Under the pieces are notes generated by a model. It had not been told where the DNA came from. It was given only the letters and a program-made list of their open reading frames with translations, and made no database searches. DNA of 64,000 bases from G965197405 sp965197405 (GTDB lineage Bacteria; Chloroflexota; Dehalococcoidia; Lucifugimonadales; JAGWBF01), in contig OZ240206.1 of the NCBI GenBank assembly GCA_965197405.1, positions 930,001 to 994,000 of the forward strand. Direction: 5' to 3'. Made by a program: the position numbers and the translations under genes. How positions within the stretch are numbered: position 1 is the stretch's first letter; every line of letters starts with the position of its first letter. Positions 1-8,867 of the stretch are shown here, in pieces.

Positions 1-1554
1 TGCCGGGGCCGTGGTCTCCACTTTTATCGTGGCCCGCTCCCTGGAGTCGTCCGGGTCGTTGTAGACGATGGTGACGGTGTCCCCGGCGGGGTTCACCCGT
101 ATCATGGCCTCTCCGTCCGTTCCAGTGGGGGTCCTGTAGCTCACCGTGAAGGCAATGCCGAGGTCAACGATAAGGGCGCCATCACCACCAGCAGGACCTA
201 TCGGATTGTCCAACCTGCCTTCGATTTTGATGGTGTTTTCAGTCGGCCTGTCTGCCACAATATATTCGTCGCCACCCTGTTCATTGCCCGCCGTGCCCAG
301 CTTAATCTCAATGAGGTCCCCTCGATTAAACCCTGCAAAAGCGCCATCTGTTGTTGTGATGGTGGTAACGATAGGAGTCCCAGTACTACCAGATGATTCT
401 GTTGCCCTGGCGGACGTTGCTGCTATGGGGATGGCCTTCGCGGTGATTATCGTTAGCTCACCACTTCCTGCGTCCACCTTATCCACGGACAGGTACTTCT
501 CCGTCGTGAGCATAAGGGGCTTTGGATCTGCCGTACTGTCTTCGTCCAGCACGAACACCTGGATCTGGGCTTTGATGTCCGACGGGTCTGTGGAAGTGGT
601 TGCCGGCTTCTTCTGCAACACATATCTTTCAGTTTCATCGTCACCGGTGCCGGTTGTCTCGGGGTCATCATATACGGCATATACCATGCTCCCACGGGCA
701 GTGCCTGAGGGGACATAATAGTGCCTGCCGTTGTCTGCTTGATTGACTGTATCGTCGTCGTCTGGGTCGGCGTCGTGGAGTTCCCCTTTGTCTTCAGATT
801 CAGGGTCGCCAAGCATCCGGCCAGTCTGGCTGCATTCGGGGTCGTCGCACACCTTGACCATCAGCTCGAACTCGCCGCTGCCCCGGCGGGTCTCCACCAA
901 GCGGGCGGTTATGCCCGTCCTGTCGGCCCCGCTGGTAACAGTAACCCTATCCGCGCCACCGGTGGTATGGGTGACGTCATCAGCCATATCTTCCGTGTCC
1001 ATCCCATCAACGGTGGTCTCGCTGCCGGTGAAGGTCGTGTCAACCGCGCTGGTGGCGTAGGTAAAATTCGCACTAGTTACGATTGCGGCGCACTGAACGT
1101 TGATGGTTGACCGTGAGCCGTCAACACTGATGACGGTAATATTGGACTCATTGACCGTGACGTCGTTGAAGTCGACCCTACCATCTTCGTTGGTATCCAG
1201 GATGGGAGTACGGGGATCGCTGTTGCTATCCCCCGACCTTGCGATCACGACATGGCTGCCCGGACTTGGGCAGGGCCGCGGATCACTAACAGTTTGCGTG
1301 TGGGACGACGCAACGTCCAAGTCCGAGTCTTCCAAGTGGATGTAGAAGCTGTCCATACCGCTAGGGCTGACCCACGCGATGGCCTCGCTATCCTTATCAG
1401 AGTCCGGCTTGTCCAAAATGCTCAGGTCGCCCTGCACGCCCTGCACGTTGCCGGAGGTGGCTGCGCCGGCGGGCAGCGCCACCAGCACGAGGGCGAGTAT
1501 GAGTGCCGTGATTGCTCCGATGCCCAGGTAAGGCCAGATCCTGTTCCTTTTCAT
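1..1554 (-). CDS. Secreted surface protein, 3' end cut by window edge
   Basis: An open minus-strand frame runs from an ATG at 1554 to base 1 with no stop (518 codons visible), so the C-terminus lies outside the window. The start follows a GGGGGT ribosome-binding site. The protein begins MKRNRIWPYLGIG, then a long hydrophobic stretch ending in LPAGAA, which is a typical Sec signal peptide. The mature part is rich in Asp, Thr, Ser and Gly (for example DTNEDGRVDFND, an EF-hand-like calcium loop, around residues 120-131). It has few cysteines and no catalytic motif I recognise. The composition fits a cell-wall or S-layer-like protein, like the cadherin protein at 8868. Plus-strand frames across the same bases look like shadows. 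The function is unknown. I am confident it is a real gene, but not of its role. Confidence 0.8.
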   Translation of the reverse strand, partial: MKRNRIWPYLGIGAITALILALVLVALPAGAATSGNVQGVQGDLSILDKPDSDKDSEAIAWVSPSGMDSFYIHLEDSDLDVASSHTQTVSDPRPCPSPGSHVVIARSGDSNSDPRTPILDTNEDGRVDFNDVTVNESNITVISVDGSRSTINVQCAAIVTSANFTYATSAVDTTFTGSETTVDGMDTEDMADDVTHTTGGADRVTVTSGADRTGITARLVETRRGSGEFELMVKVCDDPECSQTGRMLGDPESEDKGELHDADPDDDDTVNQADNGRHYYVPSGTARGSMVYAVYDDPETTGTGDDETERYVLQKKPATTSTDPSDIKAQIQVFVLDEDSTADPKPLMLTTEKYLSVDKVDAGSGELTIITAKAIPIAATSARATESSGSTGTPIVTTITTTDGAFAGFNRGDLIEIKLGTAGNEQGGDEYIVADRPTENTIKIEGRLDNPIGPAGGDGALIVDLGIAFTVSYRTPTGTDGEAMIRVNPAGDTVTIVYNDPDDSRERATIKVETTAPA

Positions 1555-1935
1555 TGACTACCCCCTTTATCGGATGTGAGTTCCAGTGTACCAGGGTAAA
1601 CGTGCGGCGGCGGCCCACCTCTACAGGCTCGCGCCGGGTAGCGGGCCCTGGGGATGACCGAAGGGTCTACCTGAGACAAAGTGTGTATAGAATAGTGCAT
1701 GAAGGAACCTCTCCAGAATACAGGCTGCCCATATTCAACCATCATACCCTTTTTGTTGTCAAGGTTATGGGGCTTGATTTTCCCCTTCAAAATAGCGCCT
1801 GCGATGGCGCGCCGGGGGTCTTTGCCCTCACGATGGCCGGTGACTGCGAATATGGGGCCACGCTGTGCAAAATTTTAAACTCTTCCCAATCAACCAGTCG
1901 GAAATATACAGGGAATTGCCATGCTTGTCAAGTGT
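1555..1935. other. Intergenic, 5' region of the secreted protein gene
   Basis: This 381-base gap lies upstream of the minus-strand secreted protein gene and downstream of the SDR gene. On the minus strand it is A/T-richer in the middle and holds a TTGACA-like hexamer, but I could not pair it convincingly with a -10 box. No convincing small gene or repeat was found. Confidence 0.4.
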
Positions 1936-2772
1936 CTACGACGGCAGCCGGGTGTCCGGGTGCTCTTGCATGTACTGGGCCTGGCGGACGCCGAAGTCCT
2001 CCTGGAGCTGCACGGTCAGGCCGCCGTCTACAACCAGCCCGTGACCGGTGATGAAGGAGGCCTCCTCCGAGCACAGGAACACAATGGCGTTGGCGACGTC
2101 CACAGGTCGCCCCACCCTTCTCAGCGGGTACTGGTCCTCAAGGAAGCGCACCCCCGACGGGTTGTCCCTCGCGGCGGCCCGGATGCGTTCCGTGGCGATA
2201 TGGCCGGGACAGATGGCGTTGACTCTGATGCCCATCGGCCCGAAGTCAATCGCCATCTGCCGTGTCACGCCGAGGACGGCGGACTTGCCCGCCTCGTAGA
2301 CGAGCTTTCCGGGGGCCATGAGCATCCCATGCACCGATGCGATGTTCACGATGCTGCCGGCCCCTGTCTTGCGCATCTCGGGCACGGCGTACTTGACGCC
2401 GAGGAACATGGACTTCACCAGCAGTCCCATTCCGGCGTCCCACTCCTCTTCCGATACGTCCAGCGCGCCGCGCTGCCCGCCGCCATGAGTGGGGGTGTAC
2501 GCGTTGTTGACCAGAATGTCCAGCCTGCCCCACAGGTGCGAGGCCCTCTGTATCATGGCCCTGATGTCCTCGTGGCTGCCCAGGTCGGCCCTCAAGCTCT
2601 CAGCCCTGCCCCCCGCCCGCCGGATGGTCTCGACGTTGACCTCGGCAGCGCTTACATCTATATCCGCAATCAGGACCTTCGCTCCCTCCTCCGCAAGCTG
2701 CCGGGACGCCGCGCCGCCGATGCCCTGTGCGCCGCCTGTGACGATCGCCACCTGACCATCCAATCTCCCCAC
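1936..2772 (-). CDS. SDR family NAD(P)-dependent oxidoreductase
   Basis: This 278-residue classical short-chain dehydrogenase/reductase has its cofactor motif TGGAQGIG at residues 12-19. An acidic IADID turn at the end of strand 2 favours NAD over NADP. The NNA motif reads NNAY instead of the usual NNAG. The catalytic Ser lies in IVNIAS and the Tyr/Lys pair in YEAGK, followed by the family PG motif in ICPGHIATE. The last 25 residues extend beyond a usual SDR core. Substrate cannot be read from sequence. Neighbours are surface-protein genes, so there is no operon clue. The start at 2772 gives a normal N-terminus (MGRLDGQVAIVTGG). Confidence 0.9.
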   Translation of the reverse strand: MGRLDGQVAIVTGGAQGIGGAASRQLAEEGAKVLIADIDVSAAEVNVETIRRAGGRAESLRADLGSHEDIRAMIQRASHLWGRLDILVNNAYTPTHGGGQRGALDVSEEEWDAGMGLLVKSMFLGVKYAVPEMRKTGAGSIVNIASVHGMLMAPGKLVYEAGKSAVLGVTRQMAIDFGPMGIRVNAICPGHIATERIRAAARDNPSGVRFLEDQYPLRRVGRPVDVANAIVFLCSEEASFITGHGLVVDGGLTVQLQEDFGVRQAQYMQEHPDTRLPS

Positions 2773-2908
2773 GTATCACCTCCGTCCACGAGGAGTCTTC
2801 ACCTTCGCGCAGCCGCGACTCCTTATTACATTATCATTATCGGTGCAACGCCTCTGCGAAGACAAGCCCAGGCCGTCATTCGGGTTTTGGGCAGACCCTT
2901 TTTCTCAC

Positions 2909-2937
2909 TTGACACTATAGGTTCAAGATAGTATTTT
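2909..2937 (+). promoter_or_regulatory. Sigma70-type promoter of the collagen-like gene
   Basis: TTGACA (2909-2914), a 17-base spacer and TATTTT (2932-2937) form a near-consensus promoter. The expected transcription start near 2944 lies downstream of an in-frame GTG at 2941. This rules against the GTG and supports the TTG at 2965 as the translation start. Confidence 0.75.
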
Positions 2938-2964
2938 ATTGTGGAGTTGCAAGGAGGTGTGGTC

Positions 2965-4335
2965 TTGAGAGGACTTTTTAAGCTCGCAGGAAACAGGTGG
3001 AAGTCAACCGGAGCCCTTCGAAAATGGCTGGGAGCCGCGGCCCTTGTGGTCGTTGTGGCGCTCGCGGCCTCCGCTTGTGCAGGAGACCCGGGGGCGCAGG
3101 GTGATCAGGGTTCTGCCGGCCCGCAGGGGCAGGCAGGCCCACAGGGGCCACAGGGTGATACAGGTTCACAGGGGCCACAGGGTGATACAGGCCCACAGGG
3201 GATGCAGGGTGACGCAGGCCCACAGGGGCAACAGGGTGATACAGGTTCACAGGGGCCACAGGGTGATACAGGTTCACAGGGGATGCAGGGTGATACAGGC
3301 CCACAGGGGATGCAGGGTGATGCAGGCCCACAGGGGCCGCGAGGTCAGACAGGCGCACGGGGCCAGACAGGTCCCCAGGGGCCGGAGGGAGGTCCTGCGG
3401 GACCCCCGGGACCCCCAGGCCCGCAGGGTGGTCTGGGTCCTCTAGGCCCGCTGGGACCTCAGGGATTGCAGGGACCCAAGGGAGACCCCGGGTCTCCAGG
3501 CGGGCCGCCAGGCCCACAGGGGTTCCAGGGGCCAGCCGGTCCGCAGGGACCTGTTGGAGAGCGCGGCGTAAAGGGTGACACAGGCCCACAGGGACCACAG
3601 GGCATCAAGGGAGGATCGGGAGAGCAGGGGCCGGTGGGACCGACCGGGCTGCAGGGGCAGATTGGAGACCCGGGACCACAAGGGCCGGACGGTCCTGAGG
3701 GGCCAGTCGGACCGACCGGGCCACAGGGGCCAAAGGGCAACACCGGAGACCTCGGACCGACAGGACCGGAGGGAGTCCAGGGGCCGACCGGACCGACCGG
3801 GCCACAGGGGCCGGTTGGAGAGACAGGACCACAAGGCCCAGCCGGTTCTGAGGGGCCAATCGGACCGACCGGACCGCAGGGGCCAAAGGGCGACACCGGA
3901 GAGCCCGGACCGACAGGACCGGAGGGAGTCCAGGGGCCGATAGGTCCTGGAGGCCCTCAAGGGTCGGCAGGACCGCGTGGAGCTGCGGGAATTCAAGGAA
4001 TCCAGGGGCCTCATGGTCCTCAGGGCTTGCGGGGCGAAGCGGGGATATCCGGCCTCCAGATTGTGACAGCAGTGAGCCCGGATAACAGCTTCGATAAGGT
4101 GGGGGAAACGGCGGTAACCGCGGAATGCGTGGATGCCGGCGAGGACTTGTCCGCCATCGGCGGTGGAGCGCTGCTGAGTACCGACGCCAGGGGGAGCGTA
4201 GCCATAGTGGAAACTCGCCCGACAGGACTCGCAGAGGAGGTCCCCACGGGGTGGACTGCAAGCGCCGTGGAGATCAACCCAATCTCTGATAACTGGACGC
4301 TCAGAGCGTACGCCGTGTGCGCCAAGGTCAACTAG
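2965..4335 (+). CDS. Collagen-like (Gly-X-Y) lipoprotein
   Basis: The chosen start is TTG 2965, preceded by AAGGAGG (2951-2957) at seven bases. It gives 456 residues. An N-terminal basic segment and hydrophobic helix end in LAASAC, a plausible lipobox-like site, so the protein is probably exported and lipid-anchored. From about residue 40 to 355 it is an almost unbroken collagen-type Gly-X-Y repeat. It is rich in GPQG, GDTG and GPTG, with no cysteine in the repeat. It ends with a globular domain of about 100 residues with two Cys (AVTAEC and YAVCAKVN) that may nucleate trimerisation, as C-terminal domains do in other bacterial collagens. The base-level repeats are near-identical, which suggests recent slippage or expansion. 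A strong terminator follows. The role is inferred to be a surface stalk or adhesin. Confidence 0.9.
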   Translation: MRGLFKLAGNRWKSTGALRKWLGAAALVVVVALAASACAGDPGAQGDQGSAGPQGQAGPQGPQGDTGSQGPQGDTGPQGMQGDAGPQGQQGDTGSQGPQGDTGSQGMQGDTGPQGMQGDAGPQGPRGQTGARGQTGPQGPEGGPAGPPGPPGPQGGLGPLGPLGPQGLQGPKGDPGSPGGPPGPQGFQGPAGPQGPVGERGVKGDTGPQGPQGIKGGSGEQGPVGPTGLQGQIGDPGPQGPDGPEGPVGPTGPQGPKGNTGDLGPTGPEGVQGPTGPTGPQGPVGETGPQGPAGSEGPIGPTGPQGPKGDTGEPGPTGPEGVQGPIGPGGPQGSAGPRGAAGIQGIQGPHGPQGLRGEAGISGLQIVTAVSPDNSFDKVGETAVTAECVDAGEDLSAIGGGALLSTDARGSVAIVETRPTGLAEEVPTGWTASAVEINPISDNWTLRAYAVCAKVN

Positions 4336-4380
4336 CAGTGCGACGGTGAGGACGCCTTAGAAGGGTCTGAAGTGTCCCAG

Positions 4381-4420
4381 AAAAGTCCCGCACACGTATA
4401 TGCGTGCGGGACTTTTCGTT
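4381..4420 (+). terminator. Bidirectional rho-independent terminator
   Basis: AAAAGTCCCGCAC pairs with GTGCGGGACTTTT around a short loop. The A-run before and T-run after the stem let it serve both the collagen-like gene (plus) and the convergent zinc-ribbon gene (minus, ending at 4446). Confidence 0.9.
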
Positions 4421-4445
4421 ATTCAGGGCTGGGAGGGCGCAGCTA

Positions 4446-4871
4446 TCAGAGGCGCCACATGGAGGGAATGAGGATGCGCAGCTGGTTCTGCCGGGACTCT
4501 ACATACTCCTGCTGGGCGGGGGAGATCCTATAGCTCCCGATAATCCTTCTCCCATTTCGCCACCAGACCCCGGACACGGCCAGGGCGCGTCTCCACAGTC
4601 TTGTCTTGATGGTCCGGCCGCAGTAAATGCAGGTGGAGGCCCAGTCTCCATTGGTCCCCAGGCAGCCGGGGCAGGTCAGCATGGCGGCGGCGCGTGGTAG
4701 GAGTCCGCCAGCTTCCGCCAGAGTCTCCACTTCTCTGATAGCTGCCTGTGGGTCCCGGTGAGTGGCCCTGATGCGCTCCCACCGGCTCCGCCTCAGGGTT
4801 TGGCAGCAGTAAATGCAGATGGAGTCCCGCCCTACGTTTTCCGAGTGGCAGTTCTCGCATATAATCGTCAT
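4446..4871 (-). CDS. Double zinc-ribbon protein
   Basis: This 141-residue protein has two zinc-ribbon units, each with two CxxC knuckles: C5/C8 with C19/C22, and C67/C70 with C81/C84. The second knuckle of each is CIYC followed by a basic helix (LRRSRW, IKTRLW), so the protein looks like an internal duplication. The rest is charged and probably helical, with no catalytic motif. Small double zinc-ribbon proteins often bind nucleic acid or act as adaptors, but nothing here fixes the role. It is transcribed divergently from xdhC across a 171-base region. Real gene, unknown function. Confidence 0.75.
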   Translation of the reverse strand: MTIICENCHSENVGRDSICIYCCQTLRRSRWERIRATHRDPQAAIREVETLAEAGGLLPRAAAMLTCPGCLGTNGDWASTCIYCGRTIKTRLWRRALAVSGVWWRNGRRIIGSYRISPAQQEYVESRQNQLRILIPSMWRL

Positions 4872-4975
4872 CAGACCTCACCGGACCCGTAGCCCCTCTT
4901 AGAGGCACTCATTATAACACGCGTTTGCTCCAGGCGTTTGCCAATTCTCTCCGTCTGGATTTTATCACCAGAGAT

Positions 4976-5004
4976 TTGATTAAGCGCGAAGAATCTGCTA
5001 TTCT
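4976..5004 (+). promoter_or_regulatory. Promoter of the xdhC-mocA pair
   Basis: TTGATT (4976-4981), a 17-base spacer and TATTCT (4999-5004) lie 39 bases upstream of the xdhC ATG at 5043. Confidence 0.6.
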
Positions 5005-5042
5005 GTGTGTAAGTCAGCTTTGTAATTAAAAGGTGAAGGTGC

Positions 5043-6179
5043 ATGCAGGAAGTAATACAAGAGGCGGTAAGGCTTCTTGAAGAAAGCCAGCCTTGCGTAC
5101 TTGCCACCGTCGTGAGGACGAAGGGATCCACTCCCCAGAAGCCCGGGGCCAAGCTGCTGGTGCGTAAGGATGGCAGCGGTGTGGGGACCCTGGGGGGCGG
5201 GTGCGTGGAGGGGGACATCTGGTTTGCGGCCAAGGAGATACTGCGCCGGAAGGGCGGCCCGGAGTTCCGCGACTACATGCTAAACGAGGACATCGCGGCG
5301 AGGGACGGGCTGGTTTGCGGCGGCACAATGTATTTCTTCATCGAGCCGCTGTGGGACCCCGACGAGTTCCTGCCCTTTGGCGAGGAGATGATGGACGCCT
5401 ACGCGAGCGGCAAGCCGGTGGGCATGGCGACAGTAGTGAAAGCGGACTCCGGCTGGGGGAGTGTGGGAGCGAAGATTCTGCTGCGAGAGGACGGCTCCAC
5501 CCACGGCTCCCTGGGACACCCGGAGCTGGACAAGCTGGGCATGGAGGCGGCGAGACGGGTTGCCGACATGGGGACAAATGAGCACGTCATGACTCACCAC
5601 GGTGTGGAGCTTTTCGTGGAGGGGTTCACCACTCCGCCCACCCTGGTGCTCATGGGTGGCGGTCACGTAGCCAAGGCCACCTACGCCCTCGCGCGGATGC
5701 TGGGCTATCGCGTCTACGTGGTGGATGACAGGCCCCAGTTCGCCAACAAGGAGCGCTTTCCCGAAGCGGAGGACACGCTGGTAGTCCCTGACTACACCCA
5801 GGGGCTGGACCAGATTCCCATAAACGCCAACACGTTCATTGTGGTGGCCACTCGTGGGCACTGGTTCGATGACCTGGCCCTGGAAGCGGCGGTCAACACC
5901 CCTGCCAGGTACGTGGGGCTGCTGGGAAGCAAACGCAAGACCATACTCATATATCAACGGCTCGTGCAGATGGGCGTGCCCTCGGAGCGGCTGAAGGACG
6001 TGCACGCCCCCATCGGGCTTGACATAGGCGCCCTCACCCCCGAAGAGCTAGCGGTAAGCATCATGTCAGAAATCATCATGTACCGTCATGGGCGACCAGG
6101 CGGCCCTATGGCTATGGACGAAAAGTATTTCAACCGCGCCATAGACAAGGCTTTGACCACTGAGACAGTATCCGCTTAG
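5043..6179 (+). CDS. xdhC: XdhC/CoxI family molybdenum-cofactor insertion protein
   Basis: The protein has 378 residues. The N-terminal XdhC/CoxI domain shows ATVVRTKGSTPQKPGAK (about 21-37) and GGGCVEG (51-57). The C-terminal Rossmann domain begins LVLMGGGHVAKA near residue 201 and continues to VVDDR. Known family members bind Moco, promote its sulfuration and hand it to xanthine dehydrogenase-family hydroxylases. CoxI-type relatives serve CO-dehydrogenase-like enzymes. The stop is eight bases before the mocA-like start, so the two genes form an operon. No molybdenum hydroxylase subunit is in the window, so the client enzyme must be encoded elsewhere. Confidence 0.92.
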   Translation: MQEVIQEAVRLLEESQPCVLATVVRTKGSTPQKPGAKLLVRKDGSGVGTLGGGCVEGDIWFAAKEILRRKGGPEFRDYMLNEDIAARDGLVCGGTMYFFIEPLWDPDEFLPFGEEMMDAYASGKPVGMATVVKADSGWGSVGAKILLREDGSTHGSLGHPELDKLGMEAARRVADMGTNEHVMTHHGVELFVEGFTTPPTLVLMGGGHVAKATYALARMLGYRVYVVDDRPQFANKERFPEAEDTLVVPDYTQGLDQIPINANTFIVVATRGHWFDDLALEAAVNTPARYVGLLGSKRKTILIYQRLVQMGVPSERLKDVHAPIGLDIGALTPEELAVSIMSEIIMYRHGRPGGPMAMDEKYFNRAIDKALTTETVSA

Positions 6180-6186
6180 GTGATAA

Positions 6187-6840
6187 GTGGCACCCATAGT
6201 TGCCCTTCTCCTGGCTGCCGGTGAGTCCACCCGCATGGGAGAGTTGAAGGCCCTGCTACCCTGGCAGGGCGCGACCCTCATTGAGCACCAGGTAACGGCC
6301 CTCGCTTCAGCCAGTGTATCCCATACCATTGTTGTTCTGGGCCACCAGTCCGACAGGTTGGCCCTCCTCCTCAAAGGCCGGGCGGGGGTTCAATACGCCT
6401 ACAACCCCGACTACCGGCAGGGCAAGACCACGTCCATAAAGGCGGGTATCCGGGCGCTCCGGAGCGCCCGGAACAGTCCCCTTGTCTCATCTGGGAAAGG
6501 CTCGATACTCGTGCTGAACGTGGACCAACCCCGCTCGGCGGGCATCATACGCCGCGTAATCGAGCTGCACACTCGCCCTGGCGAGAGCAGCCCCTCGGAC
6601 CAGGCCAGTCTAATCACAGTCCCCACCCACCGAGGCAAAGGGGGCCACCCCGTAATCCTGTCCATGTCCCTCGCGGACGAGCTTATGGAGATTTCCGAGG
6701 ACACGCTGGGACTCAAGGCAGTGATGCGCAGGCACGAGGGAGAGACGCAGCGAGTGGAGTTGGACTCGCCGGAGGTGCTCCTCGACCTGAATACTCCCCA
6801 GGACTATCGGGAAGCGCTGGGAATGTCCGCCCCGGAATAA
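6187..6840 (+). CDS. mocA: MocA-like molybdenum cofactor nucleotidyltransferase
   Basis: This 217-residue protein starts at GTG 6187, just after the xdhC stop. The N-terminal nucleotidyltransferase signature LLLAAGESTRMGELKALLP (residues 7-25) is the MobA/MocA nucleotide-binding loop. NVDQPR (about 115-120) supplies the metal-binding Asp. MocA proteins attach CMP to molybdopterin for the xanthine-oxidase family. Pairing with XdhC supports that role over MobA (GMP), although sequence alone does not settle the nucleotide. The C-terminus carries the usual DLNTPQDY segment. Confidence 0.88.
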   Translation: MAPIVALLLAAGESTRMGELKALLPWQGATLIEHQVTALASASVSHTIVVLGHQSDRLALLLKGRAGVQYAYNPDYRQGKTTSIKAGIRALRSARNSPLVSSGKGSILVLNVDQPRSAGIIRRVIELHTRPGESSPSDQASLITVPTHRGKGGHPVILSMSLADELMEISEDTLGLKAVMRRHEGETQRVELDSPEVLLDLNTPQDYREALGMSAPE

Positions 6841-6910
6841 GCCCCCTGAAACGACCCGCATCAATGGTAGAATAGGGTCGTCAATCAATACACTTCCACA
6901 GGAGGAGACG

Positions 6911-8101
6911 ATGAAAGCGCTGGAGGGAATACGCGTCCTGGACCTTACCCGAGCCCTGGCAGGTCCCTATTGCGCCATGATGCTGGGCGACTACGGGGCC
7001 GATGTGGTGAAGATAGAGCTGCCCGGGGTTGGTGACGACACGCGGGGCTGGGCGCCACCCCTTATAGGCGACCAGAGCGCCTATTTTCTGAGCATTAACC
7101 GCAACAAGCGCAGCATGACCCTCAACCTGAGACACGAGAGCGGTAAACGGATATTCATGGAGATGGCGAAGGAAGCCGACGTGGTGGTGGAGAATTTCAC
7201 CCCCGGCGTGGTGGGCCGCCTCGGCATAGACTACGACTCCGTGAAGGCCATAAACCCCGGCGTCGTCTATTGTTCCATCTCCGGATTCGGCCAGACGGGT
7301 CCATACAGGAACAAGTCCGCCTACGACCAGACTATGCAGGGTCTCGGCGGCATCATGAGCCTGACCGGGGAGCCTGACCGTCCGCCCGCCAAGATGGGAA
7401 TAGCGCTAACGGATATAGGCGCCGGCATGATGGGCGCCTTCGCCGTTATGACCACCCTGTTCCACCGGGAGACTCACCAGGGGGAAGGACAGTACATAGA
7501 CATCTCCATGCTCGACCTGCAGGTTGCCTGGCTCACCTATATGGGGGGCTATTACTTCGCGACTGGCAAGAACCCCCAAAAGGTGGGGGCCGCCCACCCC
7601 ACCCAGGTCCCTTACCAGGCCTTTATGTGTCAGGACGGCAAGTATATCAACGTAGCCGTAGGCTCCGAGCGCCTTTGGGAGAGGTTCTGTAAAGCAATGG
7701 ACCGGGAGGACCTCTTCGCCCATCCCGACTTCTCTAAAAACGGGGACCGGGTGCAGAACCGGTCGAAGCTGGTGCCGGTCCTCCAGGAGGAGTTTCTCAA
7801 GAAGCCGGTGGCCGACTGGGTGCAGCAGTTGGAGGAGGGCGGCGTACCGTGTGGTCCCATCAACGAGCTGAGCGACGTCTTTGCCGACCCCCAGGTGCTT
7901 TCCCGGAATATGCTCATGGAGATACCCCATCCGACCCTGGGTACGATAAAGCAGGCCGGAATCCCCATAAAGTTCTCGAAGACTGAAGGCTCCATTGACC
8001 GCCATCCCCCCCTGCTAGGGGAGCACACCCATGAGATACTCCGTCAGCTGGGCTACTCCGAAAAGGACGTGGACCAACTCAAAGAGGAAGAGGTCATTTA
8101 G
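6911..8101 (+). CDS. CaiB/BaiF family (type III) CoA-transferase
   Basis: The protein has 396 residues and starts ten bases after an AGGAGG site. The N-terminus MKALEGIRVLDLTRALAGPYCAMMLGDYGADVVKIE is the textbook start of this family. Other matches are NRNKRSMTLNLR, the GFGQTGPYRNKSAYD segment (125-139) and the DISMLDLQ segment, where Asp202 should be the residue that forms the aspartyl-CoA thioester. The family moves CoA between carboxylic acids (formyl-, succinyl-, carnitinyl-CoA and others). The specific acids cannot be told from sequence. It stands alone between intergenic regions. Paralogues are abundant in heterotrophic marine Chloroflexota. Confidence 0.93.
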   Translation: MKALEGIRVLDLTRALAGPYCAMMLGDYGADVVKIELPGVGDDTRGWAPPLIGDQSAYFLSINRNKRSMTLNLRHESGKRIFMEMAKEADVVVENFTPGVVGRLGIDYDSVKAINPGVVYCSISGFGQTGPYRNKSAYDQTMQGLGGIMSLTGEPDRPPAKMGIALTDIGAGMMGAFAVMTTLFHRETHQGEGQYIDISMLDLQVAWLTYMGGYYFATGKNPQKVGAAHPTQVPYQAFMCQDGKYINVAVGSERLWERFCKAMDREDLFAHPDFSKNGDRVQNRSKLVPVLQEEFLKKPVADWVQQLEEGGVPCGPINELSDVFADPQVLSRNMLMEIPHPTLGTIKQAGIPIKFSKTEGSIDRHPPLLGEHTHEILRQLGYSEKDVDQLKEEEVI

Positions 8102-8121
8102 ACGCCTTGGCGCCCTTCCTT

Positions 8122-8181
8122 TTACTGATACGCAGGTAAACGTCTAAACCGGTTCTGCCCCGTCGTTCCTGCGGAAGCAGG
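8122..8181 (-). repeat. Copy 1 of ~60-bp dispersed repeat (CAGTAA family)
   Basis: The reverse complement reads CCTGCTTCCGCAGG, then GGTTTAGACGTTTAC and TATCAGTAA. It matches the copies at 46203 and 62338 over about 60 bases, and lies just after the CoA-transferase stop. Confidence 0.7.
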
Positions 8182-8216
8182 AAGCCACCAGCCCGCGCAC
8201 CGGACTCCTGCTTTCT

Positions 8217-8378
8217 CAGAGGGTATGTGGAAAGTCCCTTCTCCCCTGGCGGGAGAAGGTTAGAGCCTGCCCTGAGCCCGCCGAAGGGATGAGGGGGACG
8301 CCACCGCATCACCCTCACCTCAATCCTCTCCCGTCGAGGGAGAGGAAGTGTAACCATGCCTTATCACACACCCTCTCA
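8217..8378 (-). repeat. MITE-like element, AGAGGGTGT family, copy 1
   Basis: Ends CAGAGGGTATGTGG and CACACACCCTCT are inverted. Inside are two hairpins (CTCCCCTGGCGGGAG and CTCTCCCGTCGAGGGAGAG) joined by GAGGGGGACGCC. The same architecture in the other orientation appears at 24052, 34229 and 48877. Confidence 0.65.
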
Positions 8379-8867
8379 GAACCTACCCCTGGGAAATGCC
8401 CAAAAGTCGTAAAAATTACACGAGGACGGAAAGGGCCGGAATGGGTAGCCTGGGTAGGTGAGACGGCCCCCATGTCCCAGTGACCTGAGCGACCGGAAGT
8501 GGCAATATCCAGGCCCTTTTGTTACCCGGACTCAAGCCTCATACGCGCCCGGTCAAACGTCATCCCCGAGAGGTGATGCACGTCACCCAACGCGCGTCTC
8601 ACACCGGCGCGCCCGGCGGGTGATGCCCCTCGGCACAGCGCCTTTCATCTCCACTATTTCCGGCATTTCCGGACCCGGCCCGTGACGGTTACGTGGCGGC
8701 GGGTCCACCACGTCCTGCTTCCCAAGACTCGCCTGGTAGCGCGCATTCCCGTGATGACGGCGGGGGACGGTCCTCTGATTGAAGGTCCCTGGGTAGAGTG
8801 GGGCATGATGCCGACCAACTAATTCATCGGGCGTCGAGCGACGCGGGAAGGGGTGAGGTGGTATCCC

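Larger units (their letters stand above)
8102..8867. other. Intergenic region with two repeat elements
   Basis: This 766-base gap holds an inverted copy of a roughly 60-base repeat (8122-8181) followed by a terminal-inverted-repeat element (about 8217-8378), both listed separately. From 8380 to 8850 I see no convincing gene; the small open frames there lack recognisable protein character. Confidence 0.5.

Noticed and set aside
146..1557. Several plus-strand open frames
   Set aside because: They lie over the minus-strand secreted-protein frame, which is open for 518 codons with a signal peptide and ribosome site. The plus frames have no protein-like pattern.
3100..3980. Array of short DNA repeats resembling a CRISPR
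   Set aside because: The period is set by 9- and 18-base codon repeats inside a single reading frame, with no unique spacers.
2978..4261. Pro/Gly-rich minus-strand frames across the collagen-like gene
   Set aside because: They are mirror products of the Gly-X-Y codon repeat (GPCGP-type reading) without start sites or signals.
8380..8850. Candidate small genes in the gap before the cadherin gene
   Set aside because: Frames on both strands lack ribosome sites and protein-like composition.
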